The notes under the pieces: generated by a model
Database searches by the model: none
The model's input: only the letters and a program-made list of their open reading frames with translations
Told to the model about the DNA's origin: nothing
Part shown: positions 25,136 through 34,748 of the stretch, piece after piece
How positions within the stretch are numbered: the stretch's first letter is position 1
Layout: each line of letters starts with the position of its first letter
Translations under genes and position numbers: made by a program
DNA from: Variovorax flavidus
Lineage (GTDB): Bacteria; Pseudomonadota; Gammaproteobacteria; Burkholderiales; Burkholderiaceae_C
DNA length: 64,000 nt
Reading direction: 5' to 3'
Assembly (NCBI RefSeq): GCF_030317145.1
Contig: NZ_JASZYE010000004.1
Span: forward strand, 310,001 to 374,000

Positions 25136-25629
25136 CGTGCATACGCTTTTGGCGTCCCGTTCAATACTGCTCACATACGTAAATAACCGGCCACCGGGTC
25201 TTAGCCGGGCAGGTGGGATTTACTCCTCTATTAGGCGGTTCCGATGTCAGACGGCTGCCCGACATCCGGCAGCGCGGCGGCTGAGCGAAACACGGGAAGC
25301 TGCTAGCAAGATGAGCGATGAGCGGCGACGGTCCCTTCCTGGATGCGTCCCTGCAGCAGAGCCCTCAGCCCTTGGATCACCAAACGGGTTTCGGCTTGGG
25401 CGTAGTTGCCCGAAGGGGCAAGTGCCTTTGCCCCAAAGCAGAGCGGGCACCCTCGAAGTGATGCTTGGGGCCCGCGCCCGTGGGGCGTTGCACCACAGGG
25501 CAATATCAGTGGGCGATTGCGTACCCCTGTTGAGTTGCTTTGCAGCTCGAAGCTGCGCGCAGTTCCGTAAACGGTACCGTATCCGGGCAAAGCGGCTACC
25601 ATGGTCCCCCCTTAAAGAGGAGAGTGGAA
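25136..25629. other. Long intergenic region with a hairpin
   Basis: 494 bp with no supported gene. 25415-25434 forms a 7-bp hairpin GGGGCAA-GTGCCT-TTGCCCC, without a T-run. A smaller hairpin GCAGCT-CGA-AGCTGC lies near 25543. An untranslated leader or small RNA is possible but unproven. Confidence 0.4.
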
Positions 25630-25905
25630 ATGTCTGGCCGACCAATGCACGAGGAACCACCACCCGTACTGGATGCCTTGGGCAAGAGCAAACAGGCAAC
25701 CGAGACTGTCCAGCAGGCAGCGGACGATCTCGCAGTCGTACATACAGTGCTCGATACGCAAGTCCCTGCAGAGGCTCGGAACGATGAAGTGGATCAGGCC
25801 CTCGCCCAGGCTGATCAACTGCAGGCGGAGTTGGACAAGTCCGTGGAACTCTTGCACGACGTCACCAGGACCTTGGAAGCTGAGGTTAAGAAAAGCACGG
25901 CCTGA
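25630..25905 (+). CDS. Small coiled-coil hypothetical protein
   Basis: 91 aa from ATG 25630 (AGAGGAGAG upstream). Almost wholly helical and acidic: SKQATETVQQAADDLAVVHT, NDEVDQALAQADQLQAELDK, SVELLHDVTRTLEAEVKK, with heptad-like spacing. No family recognised. Confidence 0.7.
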   Translation: MSGRPMHEEPPPVLDALGKSKQATETVQQAADDLAVVHTVLDTQVPAEARNDEVDQALAQADQLQAELDKSVELLHDVTRTLEAEVKKSTA

Positions 25906-26469
25906 TCTCGGTCGAACCGAGCGCGCGAATCCTGCATTTCCTTAGGGTCCTTGCTTCTTGGGCGAGGGAATCCTTGCTCTGTTCGCCGGCAGTTACGAAA
26001 AACCCGAAGGCACGCATAGAAACCGTCTGGCTAAAACCCACGTTTGGCCTAAGCGGGACGCGCAACCGCGCCTGACACTTCGCGAACACCCTGGTCGGCA
26101 GCCTCGCCGAAGGGCGTTTCGATGTGCAACGAACAGCCACTTCGGAGCATGCCGTACACCCAAGGCCACTTCACCGGCGACTCTCATCGCTACACCGGGT
26201 TCACGCCGAAGGTATTCCGGTTGAACGCGCGAGAGGCGTAGAGGCGTCCAGCCGGGCCCATTAGATGAGATCGTCGGCCGGGATCGGGAGCGATGCAGGG
26301 GCGAAATGCATTAACCCCCAGACGCTGTCGAGATCCTGCGGCGACGCTTCGGCCGGACACAGGGATGCTTGAGGGCTCGCTGCAGCAACGCTGTGCACCT
26401 TTACAAAATCAGCACAACTACGGCCAGCCCAAGTCTGCTTCTCCTCCCTCAAGCCGCGCACGTAGCGGC
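25906..26469. other. Region without intact genes, containing an AraC tail
   Basis: 564 bp. The only recognisable content is the AraC C-terminal remnant at 26161-26241. Other frames are short and lack start signals. Confidence 0.5.
26161..26241 (+). pseudogene. AraC-family regulator C-terminal remnant
   Basis: Encodes QGHFTGDSHRYTGFTPKVFR then LNAREA and a stop. This is the end of the second helix-turn-helix of an AraC regulator. It is nearly identical to the intact AraC at 38141-39079 (QGHFTGVFHRYTGFTPKVFR then TSAREA). Nothing upstream belongs to the protein. Confidence 0.75.
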
Positions 26470-27600
26470 TCAGGCCGCCGCCTGCCTGGCGCGCACTAGA
26501 TGGCGGTAGCGCAGGTTGAGCAGCACGTAGCAGATCATGGTCGCCGTGAGGCCCACCAGTATGGCGCCGAGCCCGAGCGGCAACATCAGCACGAGTGCCG
26601 TCAGGGCGAACACGGCCGCGGTGTTGGACAGCAGGTAAGGCCGCAGTTCGGGCACCTCCATGTAGTAGCCGTATTGCTTGCCCAGGAAGAACAGCACCGT
26701 ACCGACCGCGGCCAGCTGACGGAAGTCACCCGGGTCGAGATCGTCCAGGATCGCATGCCGGATCAGCGAGGCCAGGATCGCCAGGCCGATGAACAGGAAG
26801 AAGTGCGAATAGAGGATCGAGTGCCCGGTCGCCAACTTGCGGTGTTCCAGCAAGTGGAAGCTGTCGTAGTAGATCCACCAGATGGCCGACACCATGACGA
26901 ATCCGCTGACTGCGGCGATGACGTTGGATCGGATCCAGGTGATGTCCGCCAGCGCCGCGGAGATGCTGATCACCGATTCGCCCAGCATGATGATGGTCAG
27001 GCAACCGACTCGTTCGACCAGGTGTGCCCCATGCGCCGGCACGACGTGCAACCTCCGGCTCAGCAGCACAAGGGCCGCCATGTCGAACACGATCCCGGCA
27101 TAGAAGACCAGGTAGCTCCACGGTGGCTCCAACATGACCGAGGAAAGGCTGATCGCGGCGCCGACGGCGAACACGGTGCCCACCGTCGACGCGAAGCCAC
27201 CACGGTCGTGGTGCTTGCGCCTGGAGACGAAGTACATCACGGCGATGATCAGCCGCGCCCCGCAGTAACAGGCTACGGCCAGCGCGTAGTGTTCCTGGAG
27301 GCCGGCCGAGATCTGCGCCGAGATCACGATCAGCAGGAACATGATCAGCAGGGTGGAAAGCCTGTGCTGGCGGCTGTCGGTGTCGAAGCGATTGGCGTAG
27401 ATCGTGTGGCCCGCCCAGATCCACCACAGTGGCAGGAACACGAGCACGAAGCGCAGGATCTGATGCGCCCCGATGTGGCCCTCATGCGCTTCGCTCAGAA
27501 TCTCGCCGGCGTCGCCAATGGAAACGACGAAGATCAGGTCGAAGAACAGCTCCAACCACGTCGCGCGCCGGTGAGGGTCGAAATATCGCAGGTCCTTCAT
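26470..27600 (-). CDS. Low temperature requirement protein A (LtrA) family membrane protein
   Basis: 376 aa. About ten hydrophobic segments. The family signature at the N-terminus is clear: RATWLELFFDLIFVVSIGDA. Further conserved parts are WWIWAGHTIYANRFDTDS and ERVGCLTIIMLGESVISIS. LtrA was named from Listeria growth at low temperature; the transported or sensed molecule is unknown. It follows an Hsp20 pseudogene and a DsbA-like gene on the same strand. Confidence 0.9.
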   Translation of the reverse strand: MKDLRYFDPHRRATWLELFFDLIFVVSIGDAGEILSEAHEGHIGAHQILRFVLVFLPLWWIWAGHTIYANRFDTDSRQHRLSTLLIMFLLIVISAQISAGLQEHYALAVACYCGARLIIAVMYFVSRRKHHDRGGFASTVGTVFAVGAAISLSSVMLEPPWSYLVFYAGIVFDMAALVLLSRRLHVVPAHGAHLVERVGCLTIIMLGESVISISAALADITWIRSNVIAAVSGFVMVSAIWWIYYDSFHLLEHRKLATGHSILYSHFFLFIGLAILASLIRHAILDDLDPGDFRQLAAVGTVLFFLGKQYGYYMEVPELRPYLLSNTAAVFALTALVLMLPLGLGAILVGLTATMICYVLLNLRYRHLVRARQAAA

Positions 27601-27606
27601 AGGCCA

Positions 27607-27963
27607 TCATAGGCCTGAAGCCCGGCCCTGCGCGTAGGGCGCGCCGCTCGAAGGTGCCGTACGGGATCTCCAGCCGCCGCACCGACAGGGCGGGCACCAG
27701 CGGCACCGGGTGTGTTCCGCGCACGACGCTTGCGCCGGGGCTCGCCGACCACCTAGATGCGTTCGGCGCTCACGCCCGGCATGGCGACCAAACAAGGACG
27801 ATCTCGCGCTTGTTTTCGAACAGGTCCACGGCGGCTCCCAGACCACCTGGGCCTGCTGCACCGCCTCGGGACGGAAGAACTGGCGGTGCAGCCGCTCGGC
27901 CTGGTCCATCAGGTCGCAGGCCTGCCCCCGCATCCAGCCGCTGGTATCCCTTTCGCGCGCCAT
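27607..27963 (-). pseudogene. Hsp20-type small heat-shock protein, multiply frameshifted
   Basis: Start ATG 27963: MARERDTSGWMRGQACDLMD and HRQFFRPEAVQQAQVVWEPP. A frame change gives VDLFENKREIVLV; a further change gives AMPGVSAERI followed by an in-frame TAG and VVGEP; and a third frame gives VPLVPALSVRRLEIPYGTFE near the 3' end. The order (aromatic N-arm, V(D)xxE, AMPGVSAERI, RRLEIPYG.FERR) is that of an alpha-crystallin domain protein. At least three lesions make it a clear pseudogene. Confidence 0.75.
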
Positions 27964-27974
27964 GGGAGCGGTGC

Positions 27975-28508
27975 TCAGGAGTCTCCGGCCGCGACCAGCA
28001 TGATCGAGGCGAGCAGGGAAGTCTCGTCGTACCCGCCCCGGTGGAGCACGCCGTTGATGAAGAAGGCCGGCGTTCCCTTGACGCCGCTTTGCAGCCCACC
28101 CTTCATGTCGTCCTGGACCTTGGGCAGGAACACGTGGCCGGAGAGGTCGCCGGCGAACCGATTCAGGTCCAGGTGCAGGGCGGCGGCGTACCTCAGCAGG
28201 TCGGCGGGCGCCAGTGCATCCTGGTGCTCGAAGAGCAGGTCGTGCATCTTCCAGAACCGGCCCTGGGCCCCCGCCGCTTCCGCGGCCTCGGCCGCGAGCT
28301 GCGCGTGCGGGTGCACGCTGACCAGCGGGAACTGGCGGAACACGACGGCCAGCGTGTCCGGCAGGTCCTGCTCCAGCTTCTTCACGACCCCGTAGGCCGC
28401 ACCGCAGTACGGGCACTCGAAATCGCCGTATTCGACCAGCACCACCGGTGCGTCCGGTGAACCGCGCAGATGGTCGCGCTCGTTGATGGAAGCAGTGAAT
28501 TTGTTCAT
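27975..28508 (-). CDS. DsbA-family thiol oxidoreductase, cytoplasmic type
   Basis: 177 aa, no signal peptide. Thioredoxin fold with helical insertion. The active site CPYC is in EYGDFECPYCGAAYGVV near residue 33, and the cis-Pro loop is GVKGTPAFFINGVLHRG near residue 145. The absence of a leader and the length fit the Thioredoxin_4/DsbA-like family found with stress genes, not periplasmic DsbA. The substrate is unknown. Confidence 0.9.
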   Translation of the reverse strand: MNKFTASINERDHLRGSPDAPVVLVEYGDFECPYCGAAYGVVKKLEQDLPDTLAVVFRQFPLVSVHPHAQLAAEAAEAAGAQGRFWKMHDLLFEHQDALAPADLLRYAAALHLDLNRFAGDLSGHVFLPKVQDDMKGGLQSGVKGTPAFFINGVLHRGGYDETSLLASIMLVAAGDS

Positions 28509-28666
28509 GGACCGAAGTTAGCCGCGCGCCGCCGACGTTTATTTCGGTTTCCTGCTGTCCATGGCGGCGGCCGGCTGACATTTGAAGCCTGGACACGCGG
28601 CGTCCGGTTTCGCCGCCGGCCAGGGTCGACACTTCGGCTCGTCATGCCCGAAAGAAGGAGTCCTTT

Positions 28667-29887
28667 ATGTCCGCCACCATCGAGTCGCCCGCCGCGACAA
28701 ACCAGGCCGCTGAGCCCCAGGACGCGGAGCAGCGGCTGTTGTTCCAGCCCATCAGAGTCGGTCGCTTCCAGTTGCCGCACCGCATCGTCATGGCACCGCT
28801 GACCCGGTCGCGTGCACGCCAACCGGGGAACGTGCCGTGGGCGCTGAACGCCTGCTACTACCAGCAGCGCGCCTCGGCCGCGCTGCTCATTTCCGAGGCG
28901 ACGCAGGTCTCGATGCAGGGGCAGGGCTACGCCTGGACTCCGGGCATCCACAGCCGTGAGCAGGTAGAGGGGTGGCGCCTGGTCACCGATGCGGTGCACG
29001 AAGCCGGCGGCCGCATCGTCCTGCAGATGTGGCATGTGGGCCGGATCTCCCATCCCTCGCTGCAACCCGATTGCATGCCACCGGTCGCGCCCTCTCCCAT
29101 CCGGCCGGAGGGGATGGCCTTCATCGAGAACGACAAGGGCGAAGGCGAGCTGACGCCCTTCGTGACGCCGCGAGCGCTGCAGTCCGAGGAAATGCCTTAC
29201 CTCGTGCGCCAGTACGAGCGCGCGGCGCGCAACGCGATCAAGGCCGGTTTCGACGGCGTGGAGGTCCACGGTGCCAACGGCTACCTGCTCGACCAGTTCT
29301 TGTGCAGCGGCACCAACCGCCGAACCGACGCGTACGGTGGTCCGGTCGAGAACCGCGCGCGCCTGCTGCTGGAAGTCGTCGACGCGGTAACCCAGGTCTG
29401 GGACGCCGACGCGGTGGGCGTGCGCCTGTCGCCGATGGCAACGGCAAACGACATCCGCGACGACGATCCCCTGACCACCTTCACTTATGCCACGTGCGAG
29501 CTGAACTCCCGCAAGCTGGCCTACCTGCACGTCGTCAACCCGGCCATGGCCGCGCTGGAGAGCAAGACGCCTCCCAGTGCGGCGGCCATGCAGATGCTGG
29601 AGCGCATTCGCCAGGCCTGGAGCGGCCCGCTCATGCTCGCTGGCGGATTCGACGCCGAGACGGCCGAACAATGGCTGAGGGAGGGCCGGGCCGACCTGAT
29701 TGCCATCGGCCGCAACTTCATCGCCAACCCGGATCTTCCGGAACGGCTGCGCGCGCACGCGCCTTTGAATGCGGACGACAGGTCCACGTACTACGGCGGC
29801 GGCGAGAAGGGCTACACGGACTACCCCAGCCTGGCGCAGGAGCGCGGCGAGGCGCCCAAGGCTTGCGTGGACGAGAGCTGGCGTTAG
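28667..29887 (+). CDS. Old Yellow Enzyme-type alkene reductase (NemA-like)
   Basis: 406 aa, slightly longer than typical because of about 25 extra polar N-terminal residues. FMN-dependent TIM-barrel ene-reductase that reduces activated C=C bonds or nitro esters with NAD(P)H. Seen: RIVMAPLTRSRA near residue 40, QMWHVGRISHPS, the substrate His/Asn pair in EVHGANGYLLDQF, then NRRTDAYGGPVENRARLLLE and AIGRNFIANPDLPERL. It is divergent from the DsbA-like gene across 158 bp. Confidence 0.93.
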   Translation: MSATIESPAATNQAAEPQDAEQRLLFQPIRVGRFQLPHRIVMAPLTRSRARQPGNVPWALNACYYQQRASAALLISEATQVSMQGQGYAWTPGIHSREQVEGWRLVTDAVHEAGGRIVLQMWHVGRISHPSLQPDCMPPVAPSPIRPEGMAFIENDKGEGELTPFVTPRALQSEEMPYLVRQYERAARNAIKAGFDGVEVHGANGYLLDQFLCSGTNRRTDAYGGPVENRARLLLEVVDAVTQVWDADAVGVRLSPMATANDIRDDDPLTTFTYATCELNSRKLAYLHVVNPAMAALESKTPPSAAAMQMLERIRQAWSGPLMLAGGFDAETAEQWLREGRADLIAIGRNFIANPDLPERLRAHAPLNADDRSTYYGGGEKGYTDYPSLAQERGEAPKACVDESWR

Positions 29888-30354
29888 GCTCAGCCGAGGG
29901 GATTGGCGCGCCAGATGTCCTGCGCATCCGGAGAGCAGGAAAGGTCTGACCGCGGATCGCTCGAGGGCACCGGGCCCTAACGCGAGCCGAGCGGCGTTCC
30001 CGTTGTCGCACGCGTGGACCTGCGTGGGATTCCCCGCACGCAGGAGGCTCGATGCCGATGGCATCGGTGCGAATGGCAAGCACGACAATCTGCTCTTTGC
30101 TGGCCGCAACATCAGTGCGAGTCATGCAGGCTTGGCGCTACGCGGGTGATGGCCACCTGCGCTGTCATGGGCGAGGCGGCGGGGACCGCGGCGGCCATGT
30201 GCCTGGACCTCGTCGAGGAGCACTGACTGCTGGTTCAGGCTCAGAGCAAGCGTCGCGCGCGCTCATGCAGAATTTGAGCAACGGGTTCTCTGGGCTAGGC
30301 CATTGCGAGCGGGTGGTTCGCAAATACGCGAGGGACCGGCACCAGCACCTGCGA
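29888..30354 (+). pseudogene. FAD-dependent oxidoreductase C-terminal remnant in a gene-poor stretch
   Basis: From about 30040 one frame reads DGIGANGKHDNLLFAGRNIS then ASHAGLALR. After a one-base shift near 30148 it continues VMATCAVMGEAAGTAAAMCL then DLVEEH and TGA at 30226. This is the flavin-binding C-terminus of PF12831-type FAD oxidoreductases (NLF.AGRNIS.SH.A..S.RVMATC...G.AAG.AAA). The rest of the enzyme is absent. Sequence on either side shows no gene. Confidence 0.65.
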
Positions 30355-30858
30355 TCAAGCCTTGGCCTGCCCCATAGCCACCGAGATCGAGGATGCCACC
30401 GCGGCCCATTCCTCGCGCGTCAGATGCGTCGCTGTCTGCGAATGCAGCAGAGAGTCTTCTTCGTCTAAATGGACGAGCATCAATCGGCGGTGCTCATGCA
30501 GCAGCGCTTCAATGCCGTCACCTACGCCGGCCGGGCCGGAGGCCGCGGCCTTCAATCTCGTCTTGGCCTGCAGAAGCAGGTCATCGCAGCAATCGCGTGT
30601 GGATTCGAGGCGGATCAGCAGGTCGTCGGCCTGCACCGATCTGCCGCGCAGCGTTTGCACCAGAACGACGCCTTTGGGCCGATGCGTGGTGTGGTCGAAT
30701 GCTTGCAAGCGTTCGATAAGCGCGGAAAGCGCCCCCGCTTGAGGGCCGCTGCAGGCCCAAGCTCCGTCGTTCAGGGCGTCGTCGACGAGGTTGAGCAATT
30801 CACGCAAGCGCGCGTGCTCGACACGCAACACTGCCCATGCACACTCAGCTGCCAACAT
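30355..30858 (-). CDS. Hemerythrin-like (HHE) domain protein
   Basis: 167 aa, all-helical. Candidate iron ligands: His in VLRVEHARLRELLNLVDD near residue 15, His in QAFDHTTHRPKG, and the pair His...His-x-x-x-Glu in LLHEHRRLMLVHLDEEDSLL near residue 127. This pattern fits the hemerythrin/HHE cation-binding family, which binds O2, NO or iron. The domain is somewhat divergent. Confidence 0.7.
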   Translation of the reverse strand: MLAAECAWAVLRVEHARLRELLNLVDDALNDGAWACSGPQAGALSALIERLQAFDHTTHRPKGVVLVQTLRGRSVQADDLLIRLESTRDCCDDLLLQAKTRLKAAASGPAGVGDGIEALLHEHRRLMLVHLDEEDSLLHSQTATHLTREEWAAVASSISVAMGQAKA

Positions 30859-31194
30859 GTCTTTGTCCCCTTAGAGCAATGAGGTACTTCTACTGCGTCC
30901 GGCGCAGCGCCGCAACATGATTTCAGTGGGGGTGTCGCCGATCGCCGCCGTCGATTGAGGAATGGGAGTTGTTCTTGACAGGGTGTTTGGAACACAGGCT
31001 GCAGATGGCATCGGATGGGCCCATTGCTGCCCTCCACCTCGATGCCAAGCACTGCGCCTTCGCGGCGCCAGTGGACGTTCAGGCCGTGATCTATACACAG
31101 GCGTAATGGGCCCGTTCGTGTCTTTATCGAGCTTTGAAGCGCCGCTTGCGCTCCGGAGGCGAGCTGCGTCGCGACAGCCTGTCCTAGAACTGCT
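30859..31194. other. Intergenic region, no supported gene
   Basis: About 340 bp. Open frames on both strands have no plausible start or recognisable motif. Confidence 0.4.
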
Positions 31195-31600
31195 CCGTGG
31201 GGATATGGTGAAGATGCACCCCGTGCTCGGCAGATCCCTGACGGTCAACACCCCCCATCGGCCTCTACGTTCCGCCGCGCGATGGATAGGCCGAGGCCCA
31301 ATCCGCTCCTGTTGTCACCAACCTGCACAAGCGGCTGAAAGATGGACGTGGTCGTTCCTGGTGGAAGACCTCCGCAGTTGTCCTCCACGTCCAGCAGAAC
31401 ATGGTCGCCCTCGGCATAGGCGCCTAGCGAGACCTCTGTGTGCGCATGCGTGAACTTGAATGCGTTGTGAAGCAAGTACACCAGGGCCGCCAGCAGCAGG
31501 TCTCGATTCCCGGAGATGGCGAGGGTGACGTCTACATCGGCAACCGAGAACATGCAGCCCTTGGGGCTCGCGTCGACCCAAGCGGCATTCTCTCAGCATC
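31195..31600 (-). pseudogene. Sensor histidine kinase HATPase domain remnant, frameshifted
   Basis: The minus strand from about 31600 reads DASPKGCMFSVADVDVTLAI; the N box is LLHNAFKFTHAHTEVSLGAY; the G1 box is DVEDNCGGLPPGTTT; the G2 box is GLGLGLSIARRNVEADGG. The frame then stops, while the shifted frame continues VLTVRDLPSTGCIFTIS, as expected for the domain's last strand. The break coincides with a run of six C (31251-31256, one base short of the expected seven). No sensor or dimerisation domain is present upstream. 31600-31821 holds nothing clear. Confidence 0.75.
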
Positions 31601-31821
31601 ATTGCGGTCCATTCCGTTCTTCGACTGCCCCATTCGCCACCTCGGTCTGCCATGAGGCAACGGATCGCTTTCTGCGACCTCAAGGACTGCAGGATGCGCC
31701 TGCATGACTGCTGGCGAGGTGCGGAGTGCGGCTTGGACTGGGCCCGTCGAGCTCGAACGCTGAGCTCGCGAGCATCGAGGTTTCGGACGACCGGACTGGC
31801 TGGGCTTTGAGTTGAGCCCCG

Positions 31822-33243
31822 TCACCCTTGCATCAGGGATGTCGCAAGTTGGCCGACAGTTTGCATGGCCGACGTAAAGCGCGGATCGCCGCCGTGGCCA
31901 TAGTTCAGGCGCAGGCAATGCGTGAAGCGCCTGTTGGCGGAAAACAGCGGCCCCGGCGCCAGGCTGATGCCGTGCTCACGCGCCAGCGCGTGCAATTTGG
32001 TCGTGTCCACGCTCTCGGGCAATTCGAGCCAGAGAATATAGCCGCCCTGCGGTGCTGACATGCGCGTTCCGGCGGGAAAGTTGGCCTGCACGGCCTCCAT
32101 GGCGACAGCCAAATACCGGGCGAGCGCTGCGCGCATGCGCCGCAGGTGCCGGTCGTAGCCGCCACGGTCAAGGTAGGCGGCGATGGCCGCCTCCGAGGGA
32201 ATCGCCGGCGAGAGTGTGTACATGAGGCGCATCTGTTCAATCTTCGCGGCGAATCGTCCGCCCGCAACCCAGCCGACGCGGTAGCCGGGCGCCAAACACT
32301 TCGAGAAGGAGCCACAATGGATCACGAGGCCTTTGGCGTCGAACGCCTTGGCAGGCAGCGGCTTCTTTGCGCCGAAGTAAAGCTCGGCATAGACGTCGTC
32401 TTCGATCAGCGGAATCTCATGCTCTGCGAGCAGCGCAACCAGCGCCTTTTTGCGATCATCGGGCATCAAACTTCCCAGGGGATTCTGGAAGTTCGTCATG
32501 AGCCAACAGGCCGCGACGCTATGACGTTTCAGCGCTGCGGCCAAGGCGTCAATGTCGATGCCCCAAACCGGCGAGGTCGCGACCTCAAGCGCGCGCAATT
32601 GCAGTCGATCGAGCGCCTGCAGCGCGGCGTAAAACGTCGGAGACTCCACCACCACCACGCTCCCCGGCCTCGTGACCGCCTGCAGGCTCAGGTTCAGCCC
32701 CTCCATCGCGCCATTGGTCAGCACGACTTCGGTGGGAGAGATGACCATTCCGTCCATCGCGTAGCGCAATACGATGTGACGGCGCAGCGCCTCGTTGCCC
32801 GGAGCGAGGTCCTCGACCAAGCGCCATGGATTGAAGTCACGCATTTCGCTCCCGAGGTGTCGCGCCAGTCGCGTGAGCGGGCACAGCGACGGGCTCGGGA
32901 ACGCCGAGCCGAGCGGTACGAACTCGCGGCGGTTCATTGAACCCAGCAACTCGAAGACCAACTGGCCAGTGTCCACCATCCTCGCTCGTCCATTGGGCCT
33001 CGAATCGTCGGGCGCCGTTATTTCCGCCTGGGCAAGGTCTCCTTTCACGTAGTAACCGGAGCGGGAGCGCGCCTCGACCAGACCGCGCGTTTCGAGCAGA
33101 TAGTAGGCTTCAAATATGGTCGTCCGGCTGAGGCCGCGGGCTGCGCTCGCAGCTCGCACCGAGGGAAGTCGGTCGCCCGGCCGCAGCATTCCGGAGCGGA
33201 TCAGCTCAGCAATTTCGTTCGCATAGCGTTCGTAGAGGTTCAT
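31822..33243 (-). CDS. MocR-type regulator (GntR wHTH fused to PLP aminotransferase-like domain)
   Basis: 473 aa from ATG 33243. N-terminal winged helix, residues 1-70: RYANEIAELIRSGMLRPGDR, LPSVRAASAARGLSRTTIFE. The C-terminal fold-type I domain has WLMTNFQNPLGSLM, EIPLIEDDVYAELYF (PLP Asp/Tyr) and the Schiff-base Lys in CGSFSKCLAPGYRVGW. Such proteins use PLP or an amino compound as effector. It is divergent from the LLM-class oxidoreductase gene (190 bp gap), a candidate target. Confidence 0.93.
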   Translation of the reverse strand: MNLYERYANEIAELIRSGMLRPGDRLPSVRAASAARGLSRTTIFEAYYLLETRGLVEARSRSGYYVKGDLAQAEITAPDDSRPNGRARMVDTGQLVFELLGSMNRREFVPLGSAFPSPSLCPLTRLARHLGSEMRDFNPWRLVEDLAPGNEALRRHIVLRYAMDGMVISPTEVVLTNGAMEGLNLSLQAVTRPGSVVVVESPTFYAALQALDRLQLRALEVATSPVWGIDIDALAAALKRHSVAACWLMTNFQNPLGSLMPDDRKKALVALLAEHEIPLIEDDVYAELYFGAKKPLPAKAFDAKGLVIHCGSFSKCLAPGYRVGWVAGGRFAAKIEQMRLMYTLSPAIPSEAAIAAYLDRGGYDRHLRRMRAALARYLAVAMEAVQANFPAGTRMSAPQGGYILWLELPESVDTTKLHALAREHGISLAPGPLFSANRRFTHCLRLNYGHGGDPRFTSAMQTVGQLATSLMQG

Positions 33244-33432
33244 GAATTCAAGGAAGGGGGCTGCTCCATTTGCACAAGGCGTCGCCTGCATTAGGCACCC
33301 ACATGTTTCGGTGCGGACAACAGTAATTCGCGTCCGCCCGCACATGTCGCTGTCCTTGGGCAGTTTTCGCAGCAATCGGGAATACTGGCGCCCTCGCCCT
33401 GCGTACGCTTGCGCCATCAAACAGGAGCGCGC

Positions 33433-34476
33433 ATGCTGAAAGTCAATTCGATGGCCACGGTCGACGAAGCGCCAGGCTTTAGTCGCATGTTCCGCGTGGG
33501 CCGCCTCACGCTCGGCGTCTTCTTCCCCATAGAGGCCTACACAGGCGATGAGGCGTCGATGCACGACCAGGAGCGGCTTGCGCAGCGCGCCCAGGCGCTC
33601 GGCTACGCCGCCCTGTGGGTGCGCGACGTGCCGCTGCGCGATCCGAGCTTCGGCGACCTCGGTCAGATCTACGATCCCTGGGTGTACCTCGGCTGGATTG
33701 CGGCACACACGCAAACGATCGCGCTGGCCACGGGCTCCATCGTGCTGCCGCTGCGGCACCCGTTGCATGTGGCCAAGGCCGCTGCCTCGGTCGACCGGCT
33801 GTCGGGCGGCCGGCTGGTGCTGGGTGTGGCGTCGGGCGACCGACCGGTGGAGTTCCCGGCCTTCGGCGTCGACATCGAACGGCGCGCCGCCCTGTTCCGC
33901 GAATACTTCGAGGTGATCCGCCGCGTGCTGGAGCGCGAGTACCCGACGTTGACGTCGACGGCCGGGGTGCTCGCCGCCAACGCGGACCTCGTGCCCAAGC
34001 CGGTCGGACGTCTGCCGATGCTCGTCACCGGAAACAGCGGGCAGCCGCTGCCGTGGATCGCCGGGCATGCCGACGGCTGGATCACCTATCCGCGCGGCAT
34101 CGATCGCCAGGCCGAAACGGTGGGGCGCTGGCGCGACGAGGTCCATGCCGCCAAGCCGGGCGCCTTCAAGCCGTTCGTGCAATCGCTCTACGTCGATGTC
34201 GCCGACGATCCGCACCTGCCGCCGACGCCCATCCATCTCGGGTTCAAGGCCGGGCGGCACTTCCTGCTGCGCTTTCTCGACTCGCTGCGCGTGGTCGGCG
34301 TCAACCACGTCATCCTCAACCTCAAGTACGGCGCGCGGCCGGCGTCCGAGGTGCTCGAGGAGATCGGCACCGAGGTGCTGCCGGCCCTGGCCGACGCGCA
34401 GGGCGACAAGCTTGTTGGCGGCGAGTTGGAACCTGGCGATGCCGAGGTCAACGAAACGCTCGCGCCGCAGCATTGA
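33433..34476 (+). CDS. LLM-class (luciferase-like) flavin-dependent oxidoreductase
   Basis: 347 aa from ATG 33433 (the open frame begins 8 codons earlier). TIM-barrel monooxygenase-like enzyme using FMN or F420-type flavin. Seen: LTLGVFFPIEAYTGD at the N-terminus, RAQALGYAALWVRDVPL, IALATGSIVLPLRHPLHVAK, VDRLSGGRLVLGVASGDRPV, and LPWIAGHADGWITYPRGID. The substrate cannot be told. Divergent from a MocR regulator that probably controls it. Confidence 0.9.
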   Translation: MLKVNSMATVDEAPGFSRMFRVGRLTLGVFFPIEAYTGDEASMHDQERLAQRAQALGYAALWVRDVPLRDPSFGDLGQIYDPWVYLGWIAAHTQTIALATGSIVLPLRHPLHVAKAAASVDRLSGGRLVLGVASGDRPVEFPAFGVDIERRAALFREYFEVIRRVLEREYPTLTSTAGVLAANADLVPKPVGRLPMLVTGNSGQPLPWIAGHADGWITYPRGIDRQAETVGRWRDEVHAAKPGAFKPFVQSLYVDVADDPHLPPTPIHLGFKAGRHFLLRFLDSLRVVGVNHVILNLKYGARPASEVLEEIGTEVLPALADAQGDKLVGGELEPGDAEVNETLAPQH

Positions 34477-34748
34477 GGCGTGCGCCTCAGGAGACCACCG
34501 ATAAAGCGCAGCTTCGTTTTCCTCGCCACCAAGCTCGGGGAGCGGCGCGGTCCCTGGCGATCCCGTTGGTGGCTCAGTTGGGGCAAGTACCGTTGCACGC
34601 GGAGTGCCCATCTGGCCCGGTCGGAATTGCCCGAAACTGGTCATGTTCGCCGGGCGCTTGATTGCCGAGAATGGAAAGCCTGACCCGAGGCGGCGACACA
34701 CTCGCGCGGCATCTGGCCGCCACGCCGCCGCGGGCAGTCATACGTCAG

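Noticed and set aside
31822..34701. 959-codon protein fusing MocR to an upstream region
   Set aside because: The upstream 480 codons are antisense to the LLM-class oxidoreductase gene; MocR starts near 33243.
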